Shown: positions 1 to 6,011 of the stretch, one piece after another
Layout: each line of letters begins with the position of its first letter
Position numbering within the stretch: position 1 is the stretch's first letter
Assembly (NCBI GenBank): GCA_003552885.1
Contig: PUPA01000095.1
Location: forward strand, 1 to 14,297
Reading direction: 5' to 3'
DNA from: Natrialbaceae archaeon
Lineage (GTDB): Archaea; Halobacteriota; Halobacteria; Halobacteriales; Natrialbaceae
DNA: 14,297 bases
Notes under the pieces: generated by a model
Told to the model about the DNA's origin: nothing
The model's input: only the letters and a program-made list of their open reading frames with translations
Database searches by the model: none
Translations under genes and position numbers: made by a program

Positions 1-75
1 CCCGGCGGGCGTCTCGGCGAGGGTCCCCCTGACGGTGTCGATCGAGGGGTGGTCGCTCGGAACGCGGTCGGCCAT
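1..75 (-). CDS. Partial unknown protein downstream of rps6e (N-terminal 25 codons)
   Basis: An ATG at 73-75 on the minus strand opens a frame that runs off the left edge without a stop. It lies 1 nt after the S6e stop codon (77-79), so it is almost certainly translated from the same transcript. The visible N-terminus begins MADRVPSDHPS and is hydrophilic, with no signal peptide or membrane segment. I do not recognise the family from 25 residues. Haloarchaeal rps6e is often followed by a short conserved hypothetical protein, which would fit, but that is inference. Confidence 0.6.
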   Translation of the reverse strand, partial: MADRVPSDHPSIDTVRGTLAETPAG

Positions 76-76
76 C

Positions 77-466
77 TCACTCGTCGCCGTCGAGCAACTC
101 CGCGACGTCGACGTCCCCGCGCTCGACGATCGTCGTGTTCACCTGGGCCGTGGTGTCTGAGACCTCCCGGCCGCGGACCGTGATCCGGCGCCGTTCGCCG
201 TCACGACGGGGCCGATAGCCGCTCTGTCTGCCGGTCATCAACACCTCCTTGAGCTGTGAGCCGACGACGCCCTCGTTCATCGGTCGACCCGCCTCGTCCG
301 AGCCGCCGGTGATCTCGAGGGTGTAGCCGTCGAGGCCGACGGCACCCCCGTCGACTTCCTCGCCGATGGACTTGCCGAGAAAGCGGTTCGCGTCCTGTCC
401 GTCCGCCTCGAAGCGGTGTGAGGTTCCCGTCTCGGGGTCGCCGACGACGACGGTGAAACTGGCCAT
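77..466 (-). CDS. rps6e: 30S ribosomal protein S6e
   Basis: A 129-residue protein of the archaeal/eukaryotic S6e family, a component of the small ribosomal subunit. The start MASFTVVVGDPETG and the central ITGGSDEAGRPM segment (about residues 52-63) are typical of the family, and the length matches the short archaeal form that lacks the eukaryotic phosphorylated tail. The frame stays open upstream to position 640. The ATG at 464-466 is preferred because family similarity begins there and a TTTTT TATA-like element (492-496) lies 27-31 nt upstream, the usual spacing for leaderless haloarchaeal transcripts. The next gene on the same strand begins 1 nt after the stop, indicating an operon. Confidence 0.95.
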   Translation of the reverse strand: MASFTVVVGDPETGTSHRFEADGQDANRFLGKSIGEEVDGGAVGLDGYTLEITGGSDEAGRPMNEGVVGSQLKEVLMTGRQSGYRPRRDGERRRITVRGREVSDTTAQVNTTIVERGDVDVAELLDGDE

Positions 467-645
467 GTCTGCCCGGAGAGGACCGGCGCCCAAAAACACG
501 TCGATCAGCCGCCGTCGGCTATCCCCCGCGTCGGCGGGTCGACGCGCCGTTCCGGCGACTCCGGGCCGGGGTCCGACCGCCTCGGCTCGCCGCCGTCCGG
601 GCGGCTCCGAAACGGATTTGATCGACGGCCCCCACCTCACGCCCG

Positions 646-825
646 ATGGACGTCACGAGCTTCCTCGTCGCGACCGCGGTCGCCCACGTCGGCTTCGCGA
701 TCTGCGTGACGGCCCACGCGACGCTCACCGGCCGGGACGTCGGCGCGTGGCCGTACCTGACGCTGGCGTTCGGGCTCGCCGGCGTCGCCGGCTACCTCTT
801 TTACGACCGGGACGGGCCGATCTGA
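646..825 (+). CDS. Small two-helix membrane protein (59 aa)
   Basis: A short frame of 59 codons starting MDVTSFLVATAVAHVGF. It has two hydrophobic stretches, about residues 4-26 and 37-52, with a short charged loop between them (TGRDVGAW) and a charged tail (YDRDGPI), so it is probably a two-pass membrane protein. Support for expression is a TTTGA element at 617-621, 25-29 nt before the ATG, matching the leaderless promoters of neighbouring genes. Third codon positions are almost all G or C. It is divergent from rps6e and convergent with the haem protein gene that ends at 871. I do not recognise a family, and no function is inferred. Confidence 0.72.
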   Translation: MDVTSFLVATAVAHVGFAICVTAHATLTGRDVGAWPYLTLAFGLAGVAGYLFYDRDGPI

Positions 826-870
826 TCGCTCGACGCGGCCGGCCGGCGGTGGTGTGAGTCGACCGGGATC

Positions 871-2613
871 TCAGGCCAGGAAGACGTGGCGTGGTCGGTC
901 GGTCAGCACCTCGCGTCCCCACTGGACCGTCTCGGAGAAGGCGTCGCTGCGGAAGAAGGCCATCGCGTCCTCCCGGGAGTCCCAGCGGCTGGCGATGAAC
1001 ATGTCGTTTTCGTCCTCGCGGTTGGCCAGCAGGTCGGTCCGCCGGTGGCCGTCCATCCCCGAGAGCAGCGCGCCGACCTCCTCGAAGGTGCCGACGAACT
1101 CCCCGTGGTAGTCGGGTTTGACGGTGTAGAACATCCCCATCGTCCCCCAGCTGTCTGCCTCCTCGCCGGCCCGGCGGACGATGCCGGGCAGCTCGGTCAG
1201 AAAGCCCGCGGCGGTGTTCGCCGCCGACTCGGTCTCCCAGAGGCTGACGATGGCCGTCTCGGCGTCGTCGGCCTCGTACACCGCCGTCTTCACGTGGGTG
1301 TCGTAGTGATCGAAGCTCCCCCGCAGCCCGTCGACCTCCGCGAACAGCTCCGCGGGGTCGGCCTCGGAGTAGAGCACCACCGCGTGGACGTCCTCGCCGT
1401 GGGGTTTGCCGGCGTAGACGCCCAGCTCCTCGAGTTCGTCTCTGACGTCGCCGTCCGCGTCGTCGTGGCCGGTACCGTCGTGGCCCTCGTCCGCTCCGTC
1501 GTGACCGCCATCCGCCCCGTCGTGGCCCTCGTCCGCGTCGTCGTCGATCACGCCCGGTAGCTCGGCGAGAAAGCCCTCGGCGATGCCCGCCGCCGACTCG
1601 GTCTCCCAGCGGCTGACGACCGCGCTCTCGCCGTCGGTGACCTCGTGGACGGTCGTCCCGAGGTGGGTGTCGTAGTGATCGAAGCTCCCCCGCAGCCCGT
1701 CGACCTCCGCGGAGAGCTCCTCGGGGTCGGCCGTCGAGCGGAGGACCACCGGGTGTTCGTCCTCGCCGACGTCGACGCCGAGGGCCGCGAGTTCGGCCTC
1801 GGCGTCTCCCGCCGGGCTCTCGTCTGTGTCGCGTGGAACCGCCTCGCCGGCCATGTACGCGTCGAGGTCGGCCGGCGGGAACCGACGGCCGACGTGGAAG
1901 CGGCCGAATCCGCCGTACTTCGAGGTCGAGGGATCGAACCGCATCTCATAGAGCAGGTTCTTGATGTTCGCCGGATCGTTGGCGAAAAGCGAGACGCTCC
2001 ACTCGTAGTCGTCGAAGCCGATGCTGGCGGCGGTGATCTGGCTCACCTTCCCCCCGTAGCTTCGCCCGATATCGCCGTGGGAGCTCATGTGCTCGGCTCG
2101 CTCCTCGTAGGGGAGGTCATACCAGTTGTACTCCGGATCCCGGCGTTTCTCCATCGGGTAGAAGTTGACGTACTCGGCGTCGGGGATCTTCGGGTGGAGC
2201 TTCTGTTCGAGATAGCGTGCCAGCCCCGCGCTCTCGACGTCCTCGTCGTCGAAGTAGGCGTCGGTTACGTAGTCGGAGACCTCCGCGACGGAGACGTACG
2301 AGTCCACACGTTCGGTGAACGCGGCGAACGCCGTTCCCTCGAACCGCCGTTCGAGGGCCTCGAGGTCGGCCATCGTCGGCCGGACGTGCATCACGAGCAG
2401 GTCCGCCCCGTGGCCGAGGACCGCGAACGTCGCCGAGTCGCCGTCCTCGGCGTCCTCGACCCGCTCACAGGCCGTGAGGAACTCGACGCCCTCCTCGATC
2501 GCTCCCTGCTGGATCCGTTCGGGGGCCTCCCGCCAGGCGTCCCAGTCGACGGTCAGAAACTCGTGTAGGACGTACCAGCCCTCCTTCGTTCGTGGTGGCT
2601 TCCGCCGTTCCAT
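871..2613 (-). CDS. pitA: PitA-type haem protein: coproheme decarboxylase/chlorite dismutase-like + monooxygenase-like domains
   Basis: A 580-residue soluble protein resembling the haloarchaeal PitA family, a fusion of a chlorite-dismutase-like domain and an antibiotic-biosynthesis-monooxygenase (ABM)-like domain. Residues about 10-245 match the coproheme decarboxylase (HemQ/ChdC) branch: YPMEKRR..NWY at 152-165, SSHGDIGRSYGGKVSQ at 177-192 and FDDYEW at 200-205. By spacing, Tyr152, His179 and Gln192 correspond to the catalytic Tyr, proximal haem-ligand His and distal Gln (Tyr145, His172, Gln185 in the Geobacillus enzyme). Residues about 273-355 and 391-478 are two copies of one domain, joined by a linker of GHDG units (363-384). 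Residues about 490-580 form the C-terminal ABM-like domain (GMFYTVKPDY to RPRHVFLA). The start at 2613 has a TTTCAT element at 2639-2644. It probably binds haem or coproheme; decarboxylase activity is inferred from the residues only. The gene symbol is by family resemblance. Confidence 0.88.
   Translation of the reverse strand: MERRKPPRTKEGWYVLHEFLTVDWDAWREAPERIQQGAIEEGVEFLTACERVEDAEDGDSATFAVLGHGADLLVMHVRPTMADLEALERRFEGTAFAAFTERVDSYVSVAEVSDYVTDAYFDDEDVESAGLARYLEQKLHPKIPDAEYVNFYPMEKRRDPEYNWYDLPYEERAEHMSSHGDIGRSYGGKVSQITAASIGFDDYEWSVSLFANDPANIKNLLYEMRFDPSTSKYGGFGRFHVGRRFPPADLDAYMAGEAVPRDTDESPAGDAEAELAALGVDVGEDEHPVVLRSTADPEELSAEVDGLRGSFDHYDTHLGTTVHEVTDGESAVVSRWETESAAGIAEGFLAELPGVIDDDADEGHDGADGGHDGADEGHDGTGHDDADGDVRDELEELGVYAGKPHGEDVHAVVLYSEADPAELFAEVDGLRGSFDHYDTHVKTAVYEADDAETAIVSLWETESAANTAAGFLTELPGIVRRAGEEADSWGTMGMFYTVKPDYHGEFVGTFEEVGALLSGMDGHRRTDLLANREDENDMFIASRWDSREDAMAFFRSDAFSETVQWGREVLTDRPRHVFLA
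1294..1342. repeat. 49-bp direct repeat, copy 1, inside pitA-like gene
   Basis: Positions 1294-1342 are identical base for base to 1663-1711, offset 369 bp (123 codons, in frame). On the minus strand this encodes the EVDGLRGSFDHYDTH core of the duplicated middle domain. Sequence either side is diverged, so the perfect block points to a recent or gene-converted part of an older domain duplication. Confidence 0.93.
1663..1711. repeat. 49-bp direct repeat, copy 2, inside pitA-like gene
   Basis: This is the second perfect copy of the block at 1294-1342. It encodes residues about 303-317 of the protein, while the other copy encodes about 426-440. The two domain copies differ by a 4-residue insertion nearer their N-terminal ends. 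Confidence 0.93.
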
Positions 2614-2638
2614 AGACCGGCGTTGGGCCGGTACCGGT

Positions 2639-2644
2639 ATGAAA
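2639..2644 (-). promoter_or_regulatory. Core promoter of the pitA-like gene, with adjacent palindrome
   Basis: On the minus strand a TTTCAT element lies 26-31 nt before the ATG at 2613, fitting a leaderless transcript. Immediately downstream, the 10-bp perfect palindrome CCGGTACCGG (2628-2637) covers -15 to -24, where a bound regulator would block initiation. The palindrome is GC-rich, so chance is not excluded. Confidence 0.5.
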
Positions 2645-2700
2645 GGACTGTTTTCGGGCGCCGCTCACACCCGTGGCGGTCGGGGAAAACGGCCGGGGGA

Positions 2701-3009
2701 TCAGTCCTCGAGGACGATCTCGATGGAGACGTCGTTGGGGACCTGGATGCGCATGAGCTGGCGCAGCGCGCGTTCGTCGGCGTCCAGATCGATCAGGCGC
2801 TTGTGGACGCGCATCTCCCAGTGTTCCCACGTCGCCGTCCCCTCGCCGTCGGGGGACTTCCGGGTCGGAATCTCCAGGGTCTTCGTCGGCAGCGGGATCG
2901 GTCCGCTGAGGTTGACGCCGGTGTTGTTGGCGATCTCGCGGACGTCCGCACAGATGTCGTCGAGGTCCCCGGGGCTCGTCCCCGCGAGACGAACGCGTGC
3001 CTGTTGCAT
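2701..3009 (-). CDS. rps10: 30S ribosomal protein S10 (S20e family)
   Basis: A 102-residue protein of the universal S10 family in its archaeal form, a small-subunit head protein. The start MQQARVRLAG, the central GPIPLPTKTLEIPTRKSP (about residues 36-53) and the end VPNDVSIEIVLED are typical. The ATG (3007-3009) directly abuts the stop codon of the EF-1alpha gene (3010-3012), with no intergenic base. The pair is therefore one transcription unit and S10 translation is probably coupled. This order is standard in haloarchaea. An 87-bp gap containing a T-rich stretch on the minus strand (around 2685-2690) follows before the next gene and may hold the end of the operon transcript. Confidence 0.97.
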   Translation of the reverse strand: MQQARVRLAGTSPGDLDDICADVREIANNTGVNLSGPIPLPTKTLEIPTRKSPDGEGTATWEHWEMRVHKRLIDLDADERALRQLMRIQVPNDVSIEIVLED

Positions 3010-4278
3010 CTATTTCTCGTCGACGCTGAGGACCTTGCCGGCCGCGATGGTCTGGCCCATGTCACGGATGGCGAAGCTCCCGAGCTCGGGGATCTCACTC
3101 GAGGGCTCGATGCTGAGTGGCTTTTGGGGTCGGATGGTGACGACGGCGGCGTCGCCCGACTGGATGAAGTCGGGGTTCTCCTCGGCGACCTCGCCGCTCG
3201 CCGGGTCCATCTTCTTGTCGATGGACTCGATGGTACAGGCGACCTGGGCCGTGTGGGCGTGGAACACCGGGGTGTAGCCGGCCGTGATCACGGAGGGGTG
3301 TTGCATGACGACGATCTGGGCCTGGAACGTCTCGGCGACGCTCGGCGGATCGTCGGCGGGGCCACAGACGTCCCCACGGCGGATGTCGTCTTTGCCGATG
3401 CCGCGGACGTTGAACCCGACGTTGTCGCCGGGGCCGGCCTGGGGCACCTCCTCGTGGTGCATCTCGATCGTCTTCACCTCGCCGCCGACGTCCGACGGCT
3501 GGAAGGAGACGTTGTCGCCGGTTTTCATCACGCCGGTCTCCAGTCGGCCGACCGGCACGGTGCCGATGCCGGAGATGGTGTAGACGTCCTGGATGGGCAG
3601 CCGCAGGGGGGCGTCCGTCGGCGGCTCCGTCTCGGGGAGGTCGTTCAGCGCCTCCAGCAGGGTGCGGCCGTCGTACCACGACGTGTTCTCGGAGGCCTCG
3701 GCGACGTTGTCGCCCTCGAACGCCGAGATCGGGATGAAGGAGGCGTCGTCGACCTGGAACTGCACCTGCTTGAGCAGCTGCTCGACCTCGGAGACGACGT
3801 CCCGGAACGTGTCCTCGCTGTAGTCGACGACGTCCATCTTGTTGACGCCGATGATGAGCTCGTTGATGCCCAGGGTGCGCGCCAGGAAGACGTGCTCCTG
3901 TGTCTGGGGCGCGACGCCGTCGTCGGCGGCGACGACGAGGACGGCGTTGTCGGCCTGGGAGGCCCCCGTGATCATGTTCTTCACGAAGTCACGGTGGCCG
4001 GGACAGTCGACGATCGTGAAGTAGTATTTGTCCGTGTCGAACTCCTGGTGGGCGATGTCGATGGTGACCCCGCGCTCTCGCTCCTCGGCGAGGTTGTCCA
4101 TGACGTAGGCGAACTCGAAGCCGCCTTTGCCCTTCTCCTTTGCCTCCTCCCGGTGCTGTTCGATCACGTGCTCGGGTACGCTCCCCGTCTCGAAGAGGAG
4201 CCGTCCGACGAGGGTGGACTTCCCGTGGTCGACGTGACCGATGATGGCCAGGTTCTGGTGAGGTTTGTCTTCGCTCAT
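3010..4278 (-). CDS. tuf: Translation elongation factor EF-1alpha (aEF1A)
   Basis: A 422-residue GTPase that brings aminoacyl-tRNA to the ribosome. All G motifs are present: GHVDHGKS (14-21, P-loop), RGVTID (69-74, switch I), DCPGH (91-95, switch II) and NKMD (146-149, guanine specificity). Two beta-barrel domains follow, including the segment GIGTVPVGRLETG and a C-terminal end at GKVLSVDEK. Length is normal for the archaeal factor. The ATG at 4276-4278 matches the conserved N-terminus MSEDKPHQNLAIIGHVDHGK. The stop abuts the S10 start. Upstream are two TATA-like elements on the minus strand, one at leaderless spacing (4303-4307) and one about 30 nt further up (4331-4336). No EF-2 or homoserine dehydrogenase gene lies just upstream, unlike the arrangement in several other haloarchaea. 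Confidence 0.98.
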   Translation of the reverse strand: MSEDKPHQNLAIIGHVDHGKSTLVGRLLFETGSVPEHVIEQHREEAKEKGKGGFEFAYVMDNLAEERERGVTIDIAHQEFDTDKYYFTIVDCPGHRDFVKNMITGASQADNAVLVVAADDGVAPQTQEHVFLARTLGINELIIGVNKMDVVDYSEDTFRDVVSEVEQLLKQVQFQVDDASFIPISAFEGDNVAEASENTSWYDGRTLLEALNDLPETEPPTDAPLRLPIQDVYTISGIGTVPVGRLETGVMKTGDNVSFQPSDVGGEVKTIEMHHEEVPQAGPGDNVGFNVRGIGKDDIRRGDVCGPADDPPSVAETFQAQIVVMQHPSVITAGYTPVFHAHTAQVACTIESIDKKMDPASGEVAEENPDFIQSGDAAVVTIRPQKPLSIEPSSEIPELGSFAIRDMGQTIAAGKVLSVDEK

Positions 4279-4300
4279 TGTTGTAGCTCACGCGCAAGGC

Positions 4301-4338
4301 GCTTATACCGGTTTCCTTTGCTCGTTGCGGTTAAAACC
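4301..4338 (-). promoter_or_regulatory. Two candidate TATA elements for the tuf-rps10 operon
   Basis: On the minus strand, TATAA at 4303-4307 lies 26-30 nt before the ATG and would give a leaderless mRNA. A second AT-rich element, TTTTAA at 4331-4336, lies 54-59 nt before the ATG and would give a leader of about 28 nt. Tandem promoters would suit a very highly expressed gene. Which one is used cannot be told from sequence. Confidence 0.55.
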
Positions 4339-4415
4339 ATTTCGAAAGCCGGTTCGACCCACCTCGCCGCCGTCTTGCGGTTTGTCTCGAGTGCACACGG
4401 CACCCGGCCCGGCCT

Positions 4416-4438
4416 CGGACGGACCGAACGACCGTCCG
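4416..4438 (-). terminator. Hairpin downstream of the CBS-protein gene
   Basis: CGGACGG (4416-4422) and CCGTCCG (4432-4438) form a 7-bp perfect stem with a 9-nt loop, 37 nt after the stop of the CBS-protein gene on the minus strand. No clear T-run follows, so a terminator role is uncertain. It could be a chance GC-rich stem or a 3'-end stabiliser. Confidence 0.3.
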
Positions 4439-4475
4439 GCGTGGCAGTTCGCCCGACGGCCACACACGACGAGCG

Positions 4476-4880
4476 TCAACTCGGCGTCGGCGCTCGGAGG
4501 TCTGAGAGATACGCAGCGAGGTCGGAGGTGGTGAGCATGCCGACGACGACGCCGTCGCCGTCGACGACCGGAAGGTGGTGAAAGCCGCACTCGACGATCG
4601 TGTCGGCCGCCTCCTGGATCGTCGTCTGGGGGTCGACGGTCACCACGTCGGTCGACATGTACCGGGAGACCGTCGTCTCGGCTTTCGGCCGGCTCTTCGC
4701 GACGATGTCGACGAAGTCCGTCGTCGTCAGGATCCCCTCGATCCGGCCGTCGCCGTCGGTCACGACGAGCGAACCGATGCCGTTCGCGAGCAGCTCCTCG
4801 GCAGCCTCCTCGACGAGCGTCTCGGGGCTCGCCGTGTGGAGCTCCGTCGACATGATCCGCGCGACGAATATGTCCTCCAT
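4476..4880 (-). CDS. CBS-pair domain protein
   Basis: A 134-residue stand-alone protein made of two CBS motifs, about residues 8-60 (ARIMSTELHTASPETLVEEA to ILTTTDFVDIVA) and 73-125 (RYMSTDVVTVDPQTTIQEA to MLTTSDLAAYL). Such pairs fold into a Bateman module that binds adenine nucleotides or S-adenosylmethionine and signals energy state. The ligand here cannot be read from sequence. No catalytic, DNA-binding or membrane domain is fused. The frame is open further upstream, but the ATG at 4878-4880 is preferred because the first CBS repeat starts right after it and a TTATGTAA element (4901-4908) sits 21-28 nt upstream. The gene diverges from the Nudix gene at 5035, sharing a 154-bp promoter region. 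Confidence 0.9.
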   Translation of the reverse strand: MEDIFVARIMSTELHTASPETLVEEAAEELLANGIGSLVVTDGDGRIEGILTTTDFVDIVAKSRPKAETTVSRYMSTDVVTVDPQTTIQEAADTIVECGFHHLPVVDGDGVVVGMLTTSDLAAYLSDLRAPTPS

Positions 4881-5034
4881 ACCGGCCGTTGCCTGGCTGA
4901 TTACATAAGGGTTGGTGGGTCGGTCCGGACAGCGTGAATCCGACGGACGATGTGGAGGAGGTGAACCGACAGGATCCGCCGTCGTCGACTCCGGGGGCGG
5001 AACCGGTTTCCCCGACGGCCCCGAACCGACGACG

Positions 5035-5508
5035 ATGATCGAGACGACGCTCTGTTTCGTCCGCCGCGACGGCGAGGTGCTGTTGATCGAGAAACGCCGC
5101 GGCCTCGGCGAGGGGTGGTTCAACGGCCCCGGCGGCAAGCTCGAGGACGGCGAGAGCCCGTGGGAGTGTGCCCGCAGGGAGGTCCGCGAGGAGGTCGGTA
5201 TCGAGGTCTCCGAGCTGGAGAAAGCGGGCGAGCTCACCTTCCGGCTCGACGGCGAGGGACACACCCACTGTCACGTCTTCCGGACCGACGTCTTCGAGGG
5301 CGAGCCGACGCCCTCGCCGGAGGCACGGCCGGTCTGGACGCCGCTCGAGGAGGTGCCCTACGACCGGATGTGGGAGGACGACGAGCTCTGGCTGCCCGGC
5401 GTCCTGGAGGGGCGAACCGTCCGCGGGGAGTTCGCCTTCGAGGGCGGAAAGCCGCTCGACGAGGCGACGTTCGTCGATCACGAGCTGGAGTGGAACGTCC
5501 GGTTCTGA
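5035..5508 (+). CDS. Nudix hydrolase, MutT/MTH1-like (8-oxo-dGTP diphosphatase family)
   Basis: A 157-residue Nudix protein. The Nudix box G-x5-E-x7-REVREEVGI is complete at residues 34-56, giving the Mg2+-binding glutamates and the diphosphate-hydrolysing loop. The preceding segment GWFNGPGGKLEDGE resembles the WNGFGGK motif of MTH1-type enzymes, which remove oxidised purine nucleotides such as 8-oxo-dGTP. Substrate assignment beyond 'nucleoside triphosphate-like' is inference. The frame is open upstream to 4912, but the ATG at 5035 is preferred: the domain starts there and a GGTTTCC element overlapping AACCGGTT (5001-5008) lies about 26-30 nt before it. It diverges from the CBS-protein gene. 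Confidence 0.92.
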   Translation: MIETTLCFVRRDGEVLLIEKRRGLGEGWFNGPGGKLEDGESPWECARREVREEVGIEVSELEKAGELTFRLDGEGHTHCHVFRTDVFEGEPTPSPEARPVWTPLEEVPYDRMWEDDELWLPGVLEGRTVRGEFAFEGGKPLDEATFVDHELEWNVRF

Positions 5509-5596
5509 GCGGTGTCGACCGTCCGTCTCCCGGACCGGGGCGTCGAGTCCGGACCGCTCTTCAACGTGGTGACTCCCCCGTGGGCGGAGCCGCCTT

Positions 5597-5794
5597 TCAC
5601 CACGGCTTCAGCGCGGACTCGACCGACTCCCTGGCCGTGCCCGCGAGATACCCCGTCGCGGCGCCGACGCCGGCCCCGACGGCGCCCGCCGCCGGACCTG
5701 CCAGCCCGCCGAGTCGGCCGCCGACCCTCGCTCCACGCGCTGCGCCCCGGGAGGCGTGTTTCGACCGGAGACACGGCGGTTCGAGTCGTGGCAT
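5597..5794 (-). CDS. Small glycine-zipper-like protein
   Basis: A 65-residue frame starting at the ATG in 5792-5794. An arginine-rich N-terminus (residues 1-27) is followed by a Gly/Ala-rich hydrophobic stretch, GGLAGPAAGAVGAGVGAATG at about 29-48, whose spaced glycines resemble glycine-zipper membrane segments, then a short polar tail (ESVESALKPW). Support for the start is a GTTAGG element at 5820-5824, with TTA at 27-29 nt upstream. It is divergent from the small membrane protein at 5884. No family is recognised. Low-complexity composition means it could be a non-coding frame, so confidence is moderate. Confidence 0.52.
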   Translation of the reverse strand: MPRLEPPCLRSKHASRGAARGARVGGRLGGLAGPAAGAVGAGVGAATGYLAGTARESVESALKPW

Positions 5795-5883
5795 ACGCGC
5801 CCGTTCGGAGCCACTCTTCCTAACGGTTCGGGTCACGGACGGGAGCAAAACGACTATCCCCCAGGAGCCGAAACCCGAGACCG

Positions 5884-6000
5884 ATGGGAGCCGACGACCC
5901 CGACGAGCCGTTACCGTGGTGGGTGAAGGCTCTGCTCGGGGTCGTCCTGCTGACGATCCTGTTCGTCCTCGTCATCGACCTGCTCGTCTTTCTCAACTGA
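5884..6000 (+). CDS. Single-helix membrane miniprotein (38 aa)
   Basis: A 38-codon frame with an acidic N-terminus (MGADDPDEPLPWW), then one long hydrophobic helix from about residue 14 to 37 ending in LLVFLN. The orientation would put the acidic tail outside or inside depending on insertion and is not predictable here. A TAT element at 5855-5857 lies 27-29 nt before the ATG, the leaderless spacing used elsewhere in this window. The stop is 11 bp from the stop of the convergent asparaginase gene. Proteins of this type (short acidic head, PWW, one helix) are common but uncharacterised in haloarchaea; that statement is general knowledge, not a match. Confidence 0.68.
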   Translation: MGADDPDEPLPWWVKALLGVVLLTILFVLVIDLLVFLN

Positions 6001-6011
6001 CCGTACCGGCC

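Noticed and set aside
2623..4581. Very long plus-strand open frame opposite EF-1alpha and S10
   Set aside because: It is antisense to two certain genes. Long antisense frames are expected in high-GC haloarchaeal DNA, and its translation is Val/Asp/Gly/Arg-biased with no motif.
5577..5596. GC-rich inverted repeat GGCGG-AG-CCGCC as a terminator of the glycine-zipper gene
   Set aside because: The stem is 5 bp with a 2-nt loop and no T-run, too weak to call.
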